A stretch of DNA of 64,000 nucleotides from Planctobacterium sp965279005 (GCA_965279005.1 CBDIHK010000029.1:248001-312000); one strand, 5' to 3'. Numbered from the stretch's first letter, positions 26,784 to 36,174 are shown. Notes: generated by a model not told the origin, from the letters alone. Numbers and translations: made by a program.

Positions 26784-26803
26784 CCACCAGGTTCACTTGG
26801 TGG
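26784..26803. terminator. Hairpin downstream of the PhnD-like gene
   Basis: CCACCA and TGGTGG pair across an 8-base loop at 26784-26803, about 135 bp past the stop of the binding-protein gene. No strong T-tract follows on the minus strand, so it may be a weak terminator or only part of the toxin-antitoxin promoter region. Confidence 0.3.
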
Positions 26804-26937
26804 TATACCTAGTGGCAATTTTATATTGAACACATACGGATCAAACAGCTCAAGTCAAATTAGAATCCATTGGCTTAGGAATGGATGAGCAATCCAGTGG
26901 ATTGTCGCTGGCTGCGGGTTAGGAAGGTCTCTAACCT

Positions 26938-27795
26938 TTACTCCTCAGTTGACTCTATACTCATTTCAAAATGCGCAATAAAGGCCTGATAAGTTTTATA
27001 TTCCGGTATGACCAGGGTTGTCGCTGATCGGAATTCTGGCCAACCATTTTTAAGATGTTGTAGCACCTGATTATGTACTTCTGGATTATCCATTACCTGT
27101 TGTTGCAACCTAGAGCAGAGTTCGCTTATAGATTCGCTGCAAAGTACCGGGCCATAGGGGATCACATTGGATCGCCAAACTTCAGGCAAGCTGTTCTTTT
27201 GTGTTAAATAAACATCGGTGGCGAGGACTCCAATGTCTACTCTCCCCTCCAACAACGCAGCCAAGACATTACTGTGGCTCCCCAAATAAACAATTCTGTC
27301 TTGTGGGAGTGGATGGCCGGGTAGCACTTGTGTGAGCAGGTAGTCCATTCCCAATATCGCACCTGATGTAGAATCAGCCCAGACCATGCCAATATTCTTT
27401 TTATCAGAATGCAGGCGTTCAGCGAATGATGCAGATCCTGAAGACATTACAACACTACTTTTATAGCTAGAGCCCGCGTCATTGGGTACAAACAATAAGA
27501 TATGGCTGCCTTGTTTAGCAGCAATTTGTGCAAAACCGGCTAAATTCGGAACGATGATTTGTGCTTCCCGTGAGAAAAAAGCATCCGCCAGTAGCGTTGG
27601 CGAGTCGTATACATGCACTCGTGCTTTTTGCTTCACAGTTCCCAAGGCATCGGCAATAGGTTGTACTGCCGACTCCCTGTCTAACCCTTTGTAGGCGTAA
27701 GTTCCAACAACAATGGATCCTGGCCGTTCTAGGGCATAAACCGGACGAAACAAAAGAAAACACAATAGCAATACCATGTACTTCAATGGTTTCAT
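26938..27795 (-). CDS. PhnD-like periplasmic binding protein
   Basis: A 285-residue exported protein of the phosphonate/phosphite (PhnD) substrate-binding superfamily. The ATG at 27795 is preceded by GGAGGA and starts a Sec signal peptide (YMVLLLCFLLFRPVYA). Visible family segments are GSIVVGTYAYKGLD, IGMVWADSTSGAI and GRVDIGVLATDVYL, the parts lining the ligand cleft. No permease or ATPase gene is near, so it is a solitary receptor or the sensor piece of a signalling system rather than part of a complete importer. Single PhnD-like proteins often pair with diguanylate cyclases, none of which is adjacent here. Confidence 0.75.
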   Translation of the reverse strand: MKPLKYMVLLLCFLLFRPVYALERPGSIVVGTYAYKGLDRESAVQPIADALGTVKQKARVHVYDSPTLLADAFFSREAQIIVPNLAGFAQIAAKQGSHILLFVPNDAGSSYKSSVVMSSGSASFAERLHSDKKNIGMVWADSTSGAILGMDYLLTQVLPGHPLPQDRIVYLGSHSNVLAALLEGRVDIGVLATDVYLTQKNSLPEVWRSNVIPYGPVLCSESISELCSRLQQQVMDNPEVHNQVLQHLKNGWPEFRSATTLVIPEYKTYQAFIAHFEMSIESTEE

Positions 27796-27950
27796 TCTTC
27801 CTCCGAACACTTTATTTTTCGTTTACTACGAATACTATACCTCCCCACTAATAGTTGCAGCAGGGTCTAAATTAATTGTGCGTGACCCTTTTGAAAAAAC
27901 GGATTAGCAATGCTTGCAAGTTGAGATTGCGCTTGCACTAATGCCCCCCC

Positions 27951-28313
27951 TCAAACCGCAAACCTACTGCGCACTTTGTCCAGCGTTTGGTGCCATAGGA
28001 TCTTGGGAATGGACACCATATTGAGTTTGTTTTGCGCGGCGATCAGCATTTCTTTTCGGGCGGTTTGCATGACTTTTTCTGGGGCTTTGCTGGGGTGTCC
28101 TGCGTCGACTGGGGGCATTGGGTCGTATTCAATTAGTAGCTGGATTTTTTCTGCCACTTCTTTGCCGTGCAGTTTTATGGCAACCAGCAACCCCAGGTCG
28201 ATGCCGGCTGAGACACCGGCGGCGGTGATCACTTTGCCAGACTCCACAACGCGCTGGTCTTTTTGCGGCTTGGCGCCAAATTGGCTTAGTAGTGGGTGCG
28301 CAATCCAGTGGGT
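27951..28313 (-). pseudogene. Duplicated 3' third of the DJ-1/PfpI gene
   Basis: This stretch encodes the last 120 residues (from THWIAHPLLSQFG to the stop) of the DJ-1/PfpI protein encoded at 30222-30941, aligned without a single indel at an offset of 2271 bp and with about 27 mismatches. The catalytic Cys and N-terminal half are missing and the sequence upstream of 28313 is unrelated, so it is a fragment, not a paralogue in use. Homology begins at the stop codon and ends abruptly. It marks the far border of the AbiE cassette. Confidence 0.9.
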
Positions 28314-28394
28314 TCTTACTGCTTAGTTTTTTAGGGCACCTACACCTATTGGTCTTGAATCAACGTCGTTCGTTAGACCTTCATTTTTAAATGC

Positions 28395-29297
28395 TTATAT
28401 ACCGAGTTGAGTTTGCAAAGCAGCTAGTTGGGATTGGTAACCTTCAGAGCGGGATTGTTTGAACTTCTGCAGATTTATGAGCTTCCATTTCACCGATGGG
28501 AATTGCGAAAAGTCATATATTGACCAGTCTGGTTCTAGCTGGTTTACGCTGAGTATAAATGCCCTATCCTTCTCTTCTAATGCATGGTTAACAAGGTGGA
28601 TAAGTTCACTTCGGGTTGCTGCAAAGTCTTCATAGGTGAATGCATGCTTGGACATACCTGAGAATTGGCTATCAAAGGCTAGCCTTTGATCAATAAGATT
28701 GGGGTTTAACAATTCATGGGTGGGTCGATTGCTGCAGAGAAGGGCATATATGACCCCATGCATGATATCTCTGGAATAATCCTGCCGTTTAAGCAACAAA
28801 TTGACGTCAAACAAATCCCTTGGATGCTGTCGGTCGAGGGCAGCACAGATTTTTCCGCCATACAGTTGTGATATTGGCACAAGCTGAACCTCGCAGAACG
28901 CATCAAATTGATCTTGCGCAGCCTCGCATAGCGGGGTGGGTTCAATAACATCACCAAGTACCCCCCTGGCAACCATATTCACTTCAATTTTGACCAACAC
29001 ACCGCCTTCATCCACAATCAGTTTGCAGGTATTGTGGTTGTGCGTAGCTTTAATGGTTGGCCTTAGCGCTTTGATGCTGTTCATTATTCTGGCAAGCGCA
29101 TTGTTAATTCCATTGAGACTTTCATGTCTGTCTTGGATCGAGACATAGGTCAAATCGATGTCCACTGAGAGACGTGGCATATCCAATACAAATAGATTAA
29201 TGGCGGTGCCACCATGCAGCGCAAAACAGGTCTCTTTTGCCACTTCGGGAATAATATTTAGTAATAAACTGACTTGTCTTAGATAAAGCGGGTTCAT
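28395..29297 (-). CDS. AbiEii/DUF1814 nucleotidyltransferase toxin
   Basis: A 300-residue protein with the type IV toxin motifs: LHGGTAINLFV (GS-like loop), RLSVDIDLTYV (the catalytic Asp pair), VLVKIEVN (third acidic residue) and YGGKICAALDRQHPRDLFDV. Known members transfer nucleotides to tRNA and so stop growth; they act in phage defence when paired with AbiEi. The start codon overlaps the stop of the antitoxin gene by 4 bp. The two genes form a closed cassette between the two copies of the PfpI 3' end. Confidence 0.88.
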   Translation of the reverse strand: MNPLYLRQVSLLLNIIPEVAKETCFALHGGTAINLFVLDMPRLSVDIDLTYVSIQDRHESLNGINNALARIMNSIKALRPTIKATHNHNTCKLIVDEGGVLVKIEVNMVARGVLGDVIEPTPLCEAAQDQFDAFCEVQLVPISQLYGGKICAALDRQHPRDLFDVNLLLKRQDYSRDIMHGVIYALLCSNRPTHELLNPNLIDQRLAFDSQFSGMSKHAFTYEDFAATRSELIHLVNHALEEKDRAFILSVNQLEPDWSIYDFSQFPSVKWKLINLQKFKQSRSEGYQSQLAALQTQLGI

Positions 29298-30064
29298 AAA
29301 TGCGATTCAAGTAGCTTGGGCACGGTGATCTGGTACTTGGGAATATATACGCCGTCAGCCACTATTTGTCGCTTACCTTTACCTAAATCGATAGCATCCA
29401 GTTTGAGGTGGTTAAACCAACTGTGCCCGGCTTTTTCAGCCATGTATAAAAACAGCCGTTTTACTTTAATGGAGGTACAGGCTTGCAAAAGTCCCTGCAC
29501 CGACCTTGGTCGCAGGTTGTTTAACCCTTCCATGAGTTCAAATACTTCTAACAGCGGTTGCTTGTCGGGTGCCAGATATAAACACTCCATCACCGCCCTT
29601 GAGGGATTAGAGATCTTTATTGCGAAATCTTTTACGCTGTACTCTGCCATACCTAATGCAGGGGGCAAAAAAGATGACGCGATGTAATCAATCTCATGGT
29701 TCCAATCATGCTTTTTGAACCATGAAGGCAGCCTTTCGGATTGCCCCCCAAATAGCTGGCACCGTTGCATGGATAGTTCTAGGTAGTGGGACTTACCCAA
29801 TAGGGATAAGGCTGTTTTAGCACCGATATGTATACTTAACCCAAGCTGGGCTTGCAGGGCATAGACCCCTCCCAGCACATCAACCTTATCGCCATCCCTG
29901 ATCAGGGCACCTCGCTCAAGCTGTCTCAACCAATTGCTTTTGCGATAACGCTTTTGCAGTTCAAGGCTATAACCCCGCTCAGTTAGCCATGCAGACGCTA
30001 ACACAACCCCCCGGGGTGTTGCAGACATCAGTTGGTTTATTTTACTTTTAATTTCGGTACTCAT
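29294..30064 (-). CDS. AbiEi-type antitoxin
   Basis: A 256-residue protein with an N-terminal winged-helix domain (ATPRGVVLASAWLTERGYS, then WLRQLERGALIRDGDKV) and a C-terminal antitoxin domain typical of AbiEi (SNPSRAVMECLYLAP, GLNNLRPRSVQGLLQAC). In the family it represses the operon and neutralises AbiEii without direct stable binding (type IV). It is first in the two-gene operon. An AT-rich, gene-free stretch of about 150 bp separates it from the PfpI gene. Confidence 0.85.
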   Translation of the reverse strand: MSTEIKSKINQLMSATPRGVVLASAWLTERGYSLELQKRYRKSNWLRQLERGALIRDGDKVDVLGGVYALQAQLGLSIHIGAKTALSLLGKSHYLELSMQRCQLFGGQSERLPSWFKKHDWNHEIDYIASSFLPPALGMAEYSVKDFAIKISNPSRAVMECLYLAPDKQPLLEVFELMEGLNNLRPRSVQGLLQACTSIKVKRLFLYMAEKAGHSWFNHLKLDAIDLGKGKRQIVADGVYIPKYQITVPKLLESHL

Positions 30065-30221
30065 AGTGCCAATCTAGCACCAAAAACAAACTAGAGCAAA
30101 ATATAGGTTTAAATAACCAATAAAAAAGGTACTAATAGTTAATTTAATTAAAAAATTATAAACCGAAATCATTACTAAATGATAAGCAAATAAAGTCGTC
30201 AATGTCCGAAGCATCACCCCT

Positions 30222-30584
30222 TCAAACCACAAACCTATTGCGCACTTTATCCAGTGTTTGTTGCCATAGGATTTTCGGAATGGACACCATATTGAGTTTG
30301 TTTTGTGCGGCGATAAGCATTTCTTTGCGGGCGGTTTGCATGACTTTTTCTGGGGCTTTGCTGGGGTGTCCTGCGTCCACTGGGGGCATGGGGTCGTATT
30401 CAATCAATAGCTGAATTTTTTCTGCGACTGCTCTGCCATGTAGTTTTATGGCAACCAGTAAACCCAGGTCGATGCCAGCTGAGACACCGGCGGCGGTGAT
30501 CACTTTGCCAGACTCCACAACGCGCTGGTCTTTTTGCGGCTTGGCGCCAAATTGGCTTAGTAGTGGATGGGCGATCCAGTGAGT
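30222..30584. repeat. Direct repeat, right copy (3' end of PfpI gene)
   Basis: This 363-bp segment recurs at 27951-28313 in the same orientation with about 92% identity by eye and no indels. A run of some 90 bases in the 5' half of the gene copy is identical. Together the copies flank 1.9 kb carrying abiEi and abiEii. Confidence 0.9.
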
Positions 30585-30941
30585 TGTCGCGGGTTTGTCT
30601 TTTAGGATCCCCGCCGCAGCCAGGATGGCGGAGCCTGAACACACGGAAAGGGTTAATTGGGTTGTCTGATGCGCTTGTTGCAGCCATGTCAGCAGGGTTT
30701 TGTCCGCCATCGCGGTTAAGGTATCGGCGGTGGAACCCGGCACCAGCACCATATCTGGCTTGGGTAGTTCGGAAAAGGCATGGGTAGCGCCTAGGACAAA
30801 GATGCCGCTATCGGCAGGGACTGGGCCGGCTTTATGGCTCACAAACCTGACTTCGGTATCAGGCATCATGCGCAATACCTCATAAGGGCCGACGGCATCG
30901 AGGGCAGTAAAGCCCGGATAAAGAACAATCGCCACCAACAT
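30222..30941 (-). CDS. DJ-1/PfpI family protein, isonitrile-hydratase-like
   Basis: A 239-residue single-domain DJ-1/PfpI protein with the nucleophile Cys101 in LSVCSGSAILAAAG, preceded by the acidic VGPYEV (Glu near residue 21) that activates it. The opening IVLYPGFTALDAVGPYEVLR and the stretch TTHWIAHPLL resemble isonitrile hydratases, though the substrate is not proven by sequence. It is transcribed divergently from a GlxA-type regulator of the same superfamily with only 60 bp between the starts, suggesting that the regulator controls it. Confidence 0.85.
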   Translation of the reverse strand: MLVAIVLYPGFTALDAVGPYEVLRMMPDTEVRFVSHKAGPVPADSGIFVLGATHAFSELPKPDMVLVPGSTADTLTAMADKTLLTWLQQAHQTTQLTLSVCSGSAILAAAGILKDKPATTHWIAHPLLSQFGAKPQKDQRVVESGKVITAAGVSAGIDLGLLVAIKLHGRAVAEKIQLLIEYDPMPPVDAGHPSKAPEKVMQTARKEMLIAAQNKLNMVSIPKILWQQTLDKVRNRFVV

Positions 30942-31001
30942 AGCAACACTCCAAGGTTTTAGGTTCCGATTAAATACGGTTAGATACTATTGGTTTTGTA
31001 T

Positions 31002-32084
31002 ATGGCGCATATGACTAATAACGACTATATTACGCCAATGGCACAGCGCAGTATTTATTTCATCGTTTACCCAGGATTTGAGCTATTGGACTTAAGTGGC
31101 CCAATGGCGGTGTTTTCTGCTGCCAATACGCTTGCGGCAAGTGTGTTGCTGGGTAAGGCCGTGGCAGACACCACAGAGCAAGATAACTTCCAGGTGGAAA
31201 ACTCCCAGGTAGATAACGAGCTGACTAATAACCTTCTGTACCAAACAAAAACCCTATCCTCCAGCGGTGGCCTGGTCGCCAGCAGCGCTGGCGTGGCGGT
31301 GCAAACTGAGCGGCTAAGTGAATTCCAGTGCAATTCTTCAACTACCTTCTTAATTGTTGGGGCACACGGATCTGCGTTAAAACAAGCCAACCAAGATAAG
31401 GTGCTTTGCAGCTGGTTGGCGGCACAATCCGTCCTGGCTGAACGGTTTGGTTCGGTCTGTTCTGGCGCTTTTGTATTGCATGCCGCTGGGATCCTGGCAG
31501 ATAAAACCGTCACCACCCACTGGGCGGGCTGCGGCTATCTGCAAACACTTAAAAGCAAACAGAGTGTGTTGCAAGATGCCCTGTACCACATTGATGGCAA
31601 ATGCTGGACATCAGCCGGTGTCACTACGGGTATTGATATGGCCTTGGAAATGCTAAAGCGCGACCACGGGCAACAGTTAATGCTGACGGTCGCGAAATAT
31701 TTGGTGGTCTATAGCCAACGCCCAGGCACCCAATCGCAATTTGCGGTGGTTCAGGAAATGAAACCCAACCAAGCGGATGCTTTTGCCAACCTGATCAACT
31801 GGTTAAAAAAAGAAATACTGCGCCCAATTAAAGTGGGCGAAATGGCGGATTTTATGTGCATGTCTGAGCGCAGCTTCCAACGGCGCTTCTCCGAGCAATT
31901 TTCAACTTCGCCTTCCCGGTTTTATGAACGCATGCGCATGGAATATGCGCGGGACTTTTTGCTGCCCAGGCATGCCGTGGAAGTCGCCGCCAACATGCTG
32001 GGCTATAGCTCGGTTGCGGCATTTCGAACCGGGTTTAAAAAGCACTTCGGCATCTCCCCCTCGATCGGCAAACAGATCCGATAA
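31002..32084 (+). CDS. GlxA-type AraC regulator
   Basis: A 360-residue regulator with an N-terminal DJ-1/PfpI-like domain (IYFIVYPGFELLDLSGPMAV, and a Cys in FGSVCSGAFVLHAAG) and a C-terminal AraC double helix-turn-helix (EMADFMCMSERSFQRRFSEQ, VAANMLGYSSVAAFRTGFKK). The ATG at 31002 is a likely start; another in-frame ATG at 31038 would also leave the domain intact. A Q/N-rich insertion (about 50-80) is unusual. It probably regulates the divergent PfpI gene in response to a small ligand bound by its own DJ-1 domain. Confidence 0.88.
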   Translation: MAHMTNNDYITPMAQRSIYFIVYPGFELLDLSGPMAVFSAANTLAASVLLGKAVADTTEQDNFQVENSQVDNELTNNLLYQTKTLSSSGGLVASSAGVAVQTERLSEFQCNSSTTFLIVGAHGSALKQANQDKVLCSWLAAQSVLAERFGSVCSGAFVLHAAGILADKTVTTHWAGCGYLQTLKSKQSVLQDALYHIDGKCWTSAGVTTGIDMALEMLKRDHGQQLMLTVAKYLVVYSQRPGTQSQFAVVQEMKPNQADAFANLINWLKKEILRPIKVGEMADFMCMSERSFQRRFSEQFSTSPSRFYERMRMEYARDFLLPRHAVEVAANMLGYSSVAAFRTGFKKHFGISPSIGKQIR

Positions 32085-32153
32085 CGCTGCACCAATTGGC
32101 TTTTATATCCGTAATTATTCAGCTTGTCCCCAAATCGGCCATCTTCTGCGTTC

Positions 32154-32188
32154 GAAGTGCTCAAGTAGGCTCCTACATTCCGCGCTTC
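32154..32188. terminator. Stem-loop between convergent genes
   Basis: GTAGG and CCTAC form a tight inner hairpin (32165-32176) inside outer partly paired arms GAAGTGC and GCGCTTC. It lies between the GlxA-type gene and the LytTR gene, which converge, so a bidirectional terminator or a small palindromic repeat is likely. Confidence 0.45.
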
Positions 32189-32270
32189 TGCCTTGAATCT
32201 GACTCGATTTGTCTTAAATCTGAACTATTACAGGTACGAGCTGAACAGGTACTTATAACCTTGCTTTTAG

Positions 32271-33944
32271 CTACGCCAGAGCGGCTTTTATTTGGCTAAA
32301 TAAGGTCCGGCTAACTGGAACAATATCACCGCTTTCCAGGCGTAATTCGCCATTACCTGAAGGACTGCGTTTAAGTGAATGTATGTGGCTTGCATTAACA
32401 AGGTAGGAGCGATGCACTTTTAAGAAACCGCTTGGTAGTTGCCCTGTGAGCTGGCGCAGGCTACCGGAATATAGCTCAGTTTTTTGTTCGCTCTCTTTGG
32501 AGCCACTCACGATTTCAACGTAATCACCCGCCGCCTTGCAGTAGAGTATATGCTTGGCAGGGATATTCAGCAGCCTGCCCGAAGATTTGATTTTGAGTAC
32601 GCGCCCTTCACCGCTGCCTGCACGCATTGCTAGTGCAAGTTCAAGCTTTTCTGCTTCCTGCATTGATGCCTCAAGCGATTTGGCTAATTGCTGCGCTTTT
32701 TCAGATTCCCGTTTGCTTAGCAGCAGCAGTAAAACCGCGATAAAGAGATAAAAATACACATCCAAGAAGGCAGTTTTGGTCAGCATGGTGACTAACAGCA
32801 GGCCGCTACAGGCACAAATAAACCGGGTTGGATTTTTACTGATACTACGTTCTTTGACGGCTGCGCCGAATTGGCCGCATTTACCTAAAACGTATTTACC
32901 CCAAAATAAGGCAAGACCGCTGCTGATAAGGCTAATAGCGGTAGGCACCAGCATGGCGATAATGGCTTTGTGATCAAAATCACTGAGCAGCATTATTGAA
33001 ACTATGGTGAGTAATATGGAACCCACCATAATGGCTGGCCGTTTTGGGGAATGGGTTAACTTAAGGCAATAAAACAAGTACTGTTGCCCAAACGCGAAGC
33101 TGAGCAACAAAATGGCGTTTAACCTTACGATATGCAGCGGGTAGGCATAGGCCACAAATCCCCTGGAGACCTCCACTAGCAACTGCAGCAATGCAATAAC
33201 AAGCAAGCAAACCAGCATTGGCGAAAAACCAGATTGACCAGGTTCCTTGCTCTTTGTAGGTAGCTCCTTGCCCTTTGTGGGTAGCTCCTTGCTCTTTCCA
33301 GGTAAATACTTCTTCTGCGCTAGCAGGTAAAACACGGCCAATAGCATCACGCCCATAGTCACTAATGACGGTGCATAATGGCGGGCATGTATATCTGGCG
33401 TATTGGCAAACTTGTCCAGGTAAAGCCGGTTAAAGCTTGCGTGGCTACTAAACAGGTTATTATGGCTGGATACAAACAGGATTAACTCGTTGTTGCTGTT
33501 GTCGGTTAGCAGGTATTGCTTTTGCACATAACCAACCCAGTCAAACGGGCCGATTATTTCGTCTTGCTTGAGGATCGCGGGCTTGCCTTTACTGCCAATA
33601 AAATGCGAGTTGAGATAGGCGCTTAGGCTCATATTGCCCGAAATAAATAAACCCAGTGGTAACTCATTGCCTAAATCCCGCTCTGAAAATGTCTGTTCCA
33701 ATTGTGTCTGTTGGGGGACTGCCAAAGGCAGTTTTAGCCAAACGGCGGCACCGCGCATTTGGTAATTGGACAAGTCTATAGCCCGGCACTGGCTGCTGTT
33801 GAAGTCAACAGAAGCTAAAGTGCTATCGCTTGCAGGGCATTCTACGGGTTGGCCAAAGGAAAAGAACGGTGCAAGCAAAAAACATATTATTGTAATCTGA
33901 TACATCGCGATCTTAAACACAGCGACCAAAACGGCGTTATTCAC
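32271..33944 (-). CDS. Membrane-bound LytTR transcription regulator
   Basis: A 557-residue protein: signal or TM segment, an extracellular beta domain (about 35-180) of the 7TM-DISM kind, about seven TM helices (about 200-415), a short coiled coil, and a C-terminal LytTR DNA-binding domain (ILYCKAAGDYVEIV, FLKVHRSYLVNASHI, SGDIVPVSRTLF). It would sense an external ligand and bind DNA directly from the membrane. The GTG at 33944 has AAGGGGA upstream; an ATG 13 codons later is an alternative. The loop after the first TM helix carries a 21-bp tandem repeat (33238-33301) encoding KELPTK-like units. Confidence 0.8.
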   Translation of the reverse strand: MNNAVLVAVFKIAMYQITIICFLLAPFFSFGQPVECPASDSTLASVDFNSSQCRAIDLSNYQMRGAAVWLKLPLAVPQQTQLEQTFSERDLGNELPLGLFISGNMSLSAYLNSHFIGSKGKPAILKQDEIIGPFDWVGYVQKQYLLTDNSNNELILFVSSHNNLFSSHASFNRLYLDKFANTPDIHARHYAPSLVTMGVMLLAVFYLLAQKKYLPGKSKELPTKGKELPTKSKEPGQSGFSPMLVCLLVIALLQLLVEVSRGFVAYAYPLHIVRLNAILLLSFAFGQQYLFYCLKLTHSPKRPAIMVGSILLTIVSIMLLSDFDHKAIIAMLVPTAISLISSGLALFWGKYVLGKCGQFGAAVKERSISKNPTRFICACSGLLLVTMLTKTAFLDVYFYLFIAVLLLLLSKRESEKAQQLAKSLEASMQEAEKLELALAMRAGSGEGRVLKIKSSGRLLNIPAKHILYCKAAGDYVEIVSGSKESEQKTELYSGSLRQLTGQLPSGFLKVHRSYLVNASHIHSLKRSPSGNGELRLESGDIVPVSRTLFSQIKAALA

Positions 33945-34193
33945 CTGTTATTCCCCTTCTTGTTAAACCGCGTTCCAAAACTCATCAGTTGCAAAAGAAA
34001 CCACACCACTGGCAGAAGAAAGCCAACCATTCACAGAAAATTGCTTTGTAGGCAAGCACTTATAACGCAACATAGAACCACACAGTTTAACAGAACAAAC
34101 ATGAGACCGATTGCATTGGATTTATACTGTTCCCATTAAGTATTTGCATACGGGTAAAGCACAACAAAGTTTATCCAAAGCTTGGAGAAGTAA

Positions 34194-35366
34194 ATGATAA
34201 GACACCATGCTGGCAATAATCGACAACGCAACAGCCGTTTTGCCGCATACAGCCTCTCATTGCAAATTGTATTTATATTCGGATATTTATTGCAGGCATC
34301 GGCTTTGGCATCCAGTGAAACCAGTTCATCCGATACCCCTAAGCATTTTTCTTGGCAAATCTCGTCGCTTGAGAAAACGGGCATAGCCGCAACACAACTC
34401 GATGCCATGTTGGCCACCGTGCAAAGCGAACCGGATATTGGCATCACCAGTGCATTGCTGGTTTACCAGGGTGCACTGGTATTTGAACACTACTTTGCTG
34501 GTTGGGATGCAGAGGATCTCCACACCACCCGATCTGCCTCTAAAGCCATTACCTCCGCGCTTGTAGGTATCGCCATCGAGCAAGGCTATGTAAAGGGCGT
34601 CGATGCAACGGTATTGCCGTTTTTTCCAGAATATGACGGTAAAATTGCGCATTGGGATGACGCTAAACGCAAAATCACACTCCACCATCTGCTCTCAATG
34701 ACCTCTGGCGTTCGTGGCAATGAAGATGCCATGTACCCAACCGATGATTGGCTTAAGTTCTATCTAGACCAACCGCTAGCGGCCACTCCCGGCGCACAGT
34801 TTTCCTATGCCACAAGTGGGGTGGTGGTGCTGGGCAGCATTATTAAAAATGCATCGAGTATGCGGGTGCCCAAGTTTGCTGATAAGTATTTGTTCAAGCC
34901 AATGGGTATTAACAAATACCGCTGGCCAATAACCAACTCCCGGGGCAACCAGGGGTTGGCCATGACCGGTGGTGGGTTAAACCTGACGCCCCGGGATATG
35001 GCCAAGTTTGGTTTGCTCTATCTCAACAAAGGCGTCTGGAATGGACAGCAACTGATATCACCCGACTGGATTGAGCTATCCACCTCTGCCCACGCCACCA
35101 GCAATTTATATGGCGAAGACTTTGGCTATTTATGGCGCATGATTGATAGGGATATCAACGGCACAACAATTCGCTCTTTTGAAGCCTGGGGCAATGGCGG
35201 CCAATTCATTATGGTATTTCCACAGTTAGAATTAGTGGCGGTCTGGACAGGGGAAAACTTCGGGCAATTCCCCAAAATGGAACGCCCCTTTGCGCTGATG
35301 GATAAGTTTGTCCTGCCGTTATTTATACGACATGTGCGCTTTGGTGATGGCAAGGATCACAAGTAA
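34194..35366 (+). CDS. Exported class-C-type serine hydrolase
   Basis: A 390-residue beta-lactamase/transpeptidase-fold protein with an N-terminal hydrophobic export segment (22-38). The catalytic S-x-x-K is SASK (Ser114, Lys117) in TTRSASKAITSA; YAT in FSYATSGVVV takes the place of the Y-x-N motif, and the third motif reads WGNGGQ rather than KTG. The changes point to an esterase, peptidase or 6-aminohexanoate hydrolase-like activity rather than a real beta-lactamase. GGAG lies 9 bp upstream of the ATG. An AraC gene follows after 16 bp. Confidence 0.85.
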   Translation: MIRHHAGNNRQRNSRFAAYSLSLQIVFIFGYLLQASALASSETSSSDTPKHFSWQISSLEKTGIAATQLDAMLATVQSEPDIGITSALLVYQGALVFEHYFAGWDAEDLHTTRSASKAITSALVGIAIEQGYVKGVDATVLPFFPEYDGKIAHWDDAKRKITLHHLLSMTSGVRGNEDAMYPTDDWLKFYLDQPLAATPGAQFSYATSGVVVLGSIIKNASSMRVPKFADKYLFKPMGINKYRWPITNSRGNQGLAMTGGGLNLTPRDMAKFGLLYLNKGVWNGQQLISPDWIELSTSAHATSNLYGEDFGYLWRMIDRDINGTTIRSFEAWGNGGQFIMVFPQLELVAVWTGENFGQFPKMERPFALMDKFVLPLFIRHVRFGDGKDHK

Positions 35367-35382
35367 AACCTAAAGTTAAGGG

Positions 35383-36174
35383 ATGACGCTAAATCAATAT
35401 CGTGAAATCCAGCCCTGTATCGAACTTCGGCAATTTGTGCATTGCATTTGGTTTTATAGCGCTTCCGAACCGGAGAATGAGCATATTATTGTGCCGGATG
35501 GCCGTCCGGAATTTATCATTCATTGCAAAGCACCTTACCGCGAAAAAGATGCTGATTTTCTCCAGCCACAGGCATTATTTGCCGGCCAACTTACCCGGCC
35601 ACTAAGGCTGGTGTCGAGCAGTCCTGCCGATATGGTCGGCATTAGGTTCAGGCCTGATGGCGCTCGCGCTTTTTTGGGTAGGTCAATCGACGGCGTCACC
35701 GACAAGCGGGTTGATATGTTTGAACAACATAGGCAATCCATATCGGCATTGCTGGCAAAAGTTGGTCAAAGCCAATCGGATGAGGCCACAGCAGACATTC
35801 TCTGTCACTACGTCCTTGCCCGTATTGGCAATGCCAAACCTGACCCTATCGTGCGTTGTGCCATAGAAACACTGTCTAATGGCGGCGACGAGTTCGATCA
35901 CCCAGGCATAACAGTTCGCCAGTTCCAACGCCGGTTTAAACGCGAAACAGGTGTCAGTGCCCGTATGTACCGTGCAATCCGCCGGTTTAGGGAAGTGTTC
36001 AACCGTTTGTCAGCAGTAGAAAATGAAACCTGGGTCGAGCGCGCGCTTGAAACCGGCTATTTCGACCAACCCCAAATGGCACGGGATTTTAAACGCTTCC
36101 TCGGTTGCAGCGCCCGGGAATGGATTGCTAGCTCCCAAGGCCTTGGCCTGGCGCTAGCCGAAACAACGCAATAA
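35383..36174 (+). CDS. AraC-family regulator with DUF6597-like N-terminus
   Basis: A 263-residue regulator. The N-terminal half (CIWFYSASEPENEHIIVPDGRPEF and the FAGQLTRPLRLV and VGIRFRPDGARAFLG segments) is of the DUF6597 kind that often precedes an AraC domain; the C-terminal half has ITVRQFQRRFKRETGVSARMY and ETGYFDQPQMARDFKRFLGCS. The first helix-turn-helix of the AraC pair is poorly preserved. It follows the hydrolase gene by 16 bp and is probably in one operon with it. Confidence 0.82.
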   Translation: MTLNQYREIQPCIELRQFVHCIWFYSASEPENEHIIVPDGRPEFIIHCKAPYREKDADFLQPQALFAGQLTRPLRLVSSSPADMVGIRFRPDGARAFLGRSIDGVTDKRVDMFEQHRQSISALLAKVGQSQSDEATADILCHYVLARIGNAKPDPIVRCAIETLSNGGDEFDHPGITVRQFQRRFKRETGVSARMYRAIRRFREVFNRLSAVENETWVERALETGYFDQPQMARDFKRFLGCSAREWIASSQGLGLALAETTQ

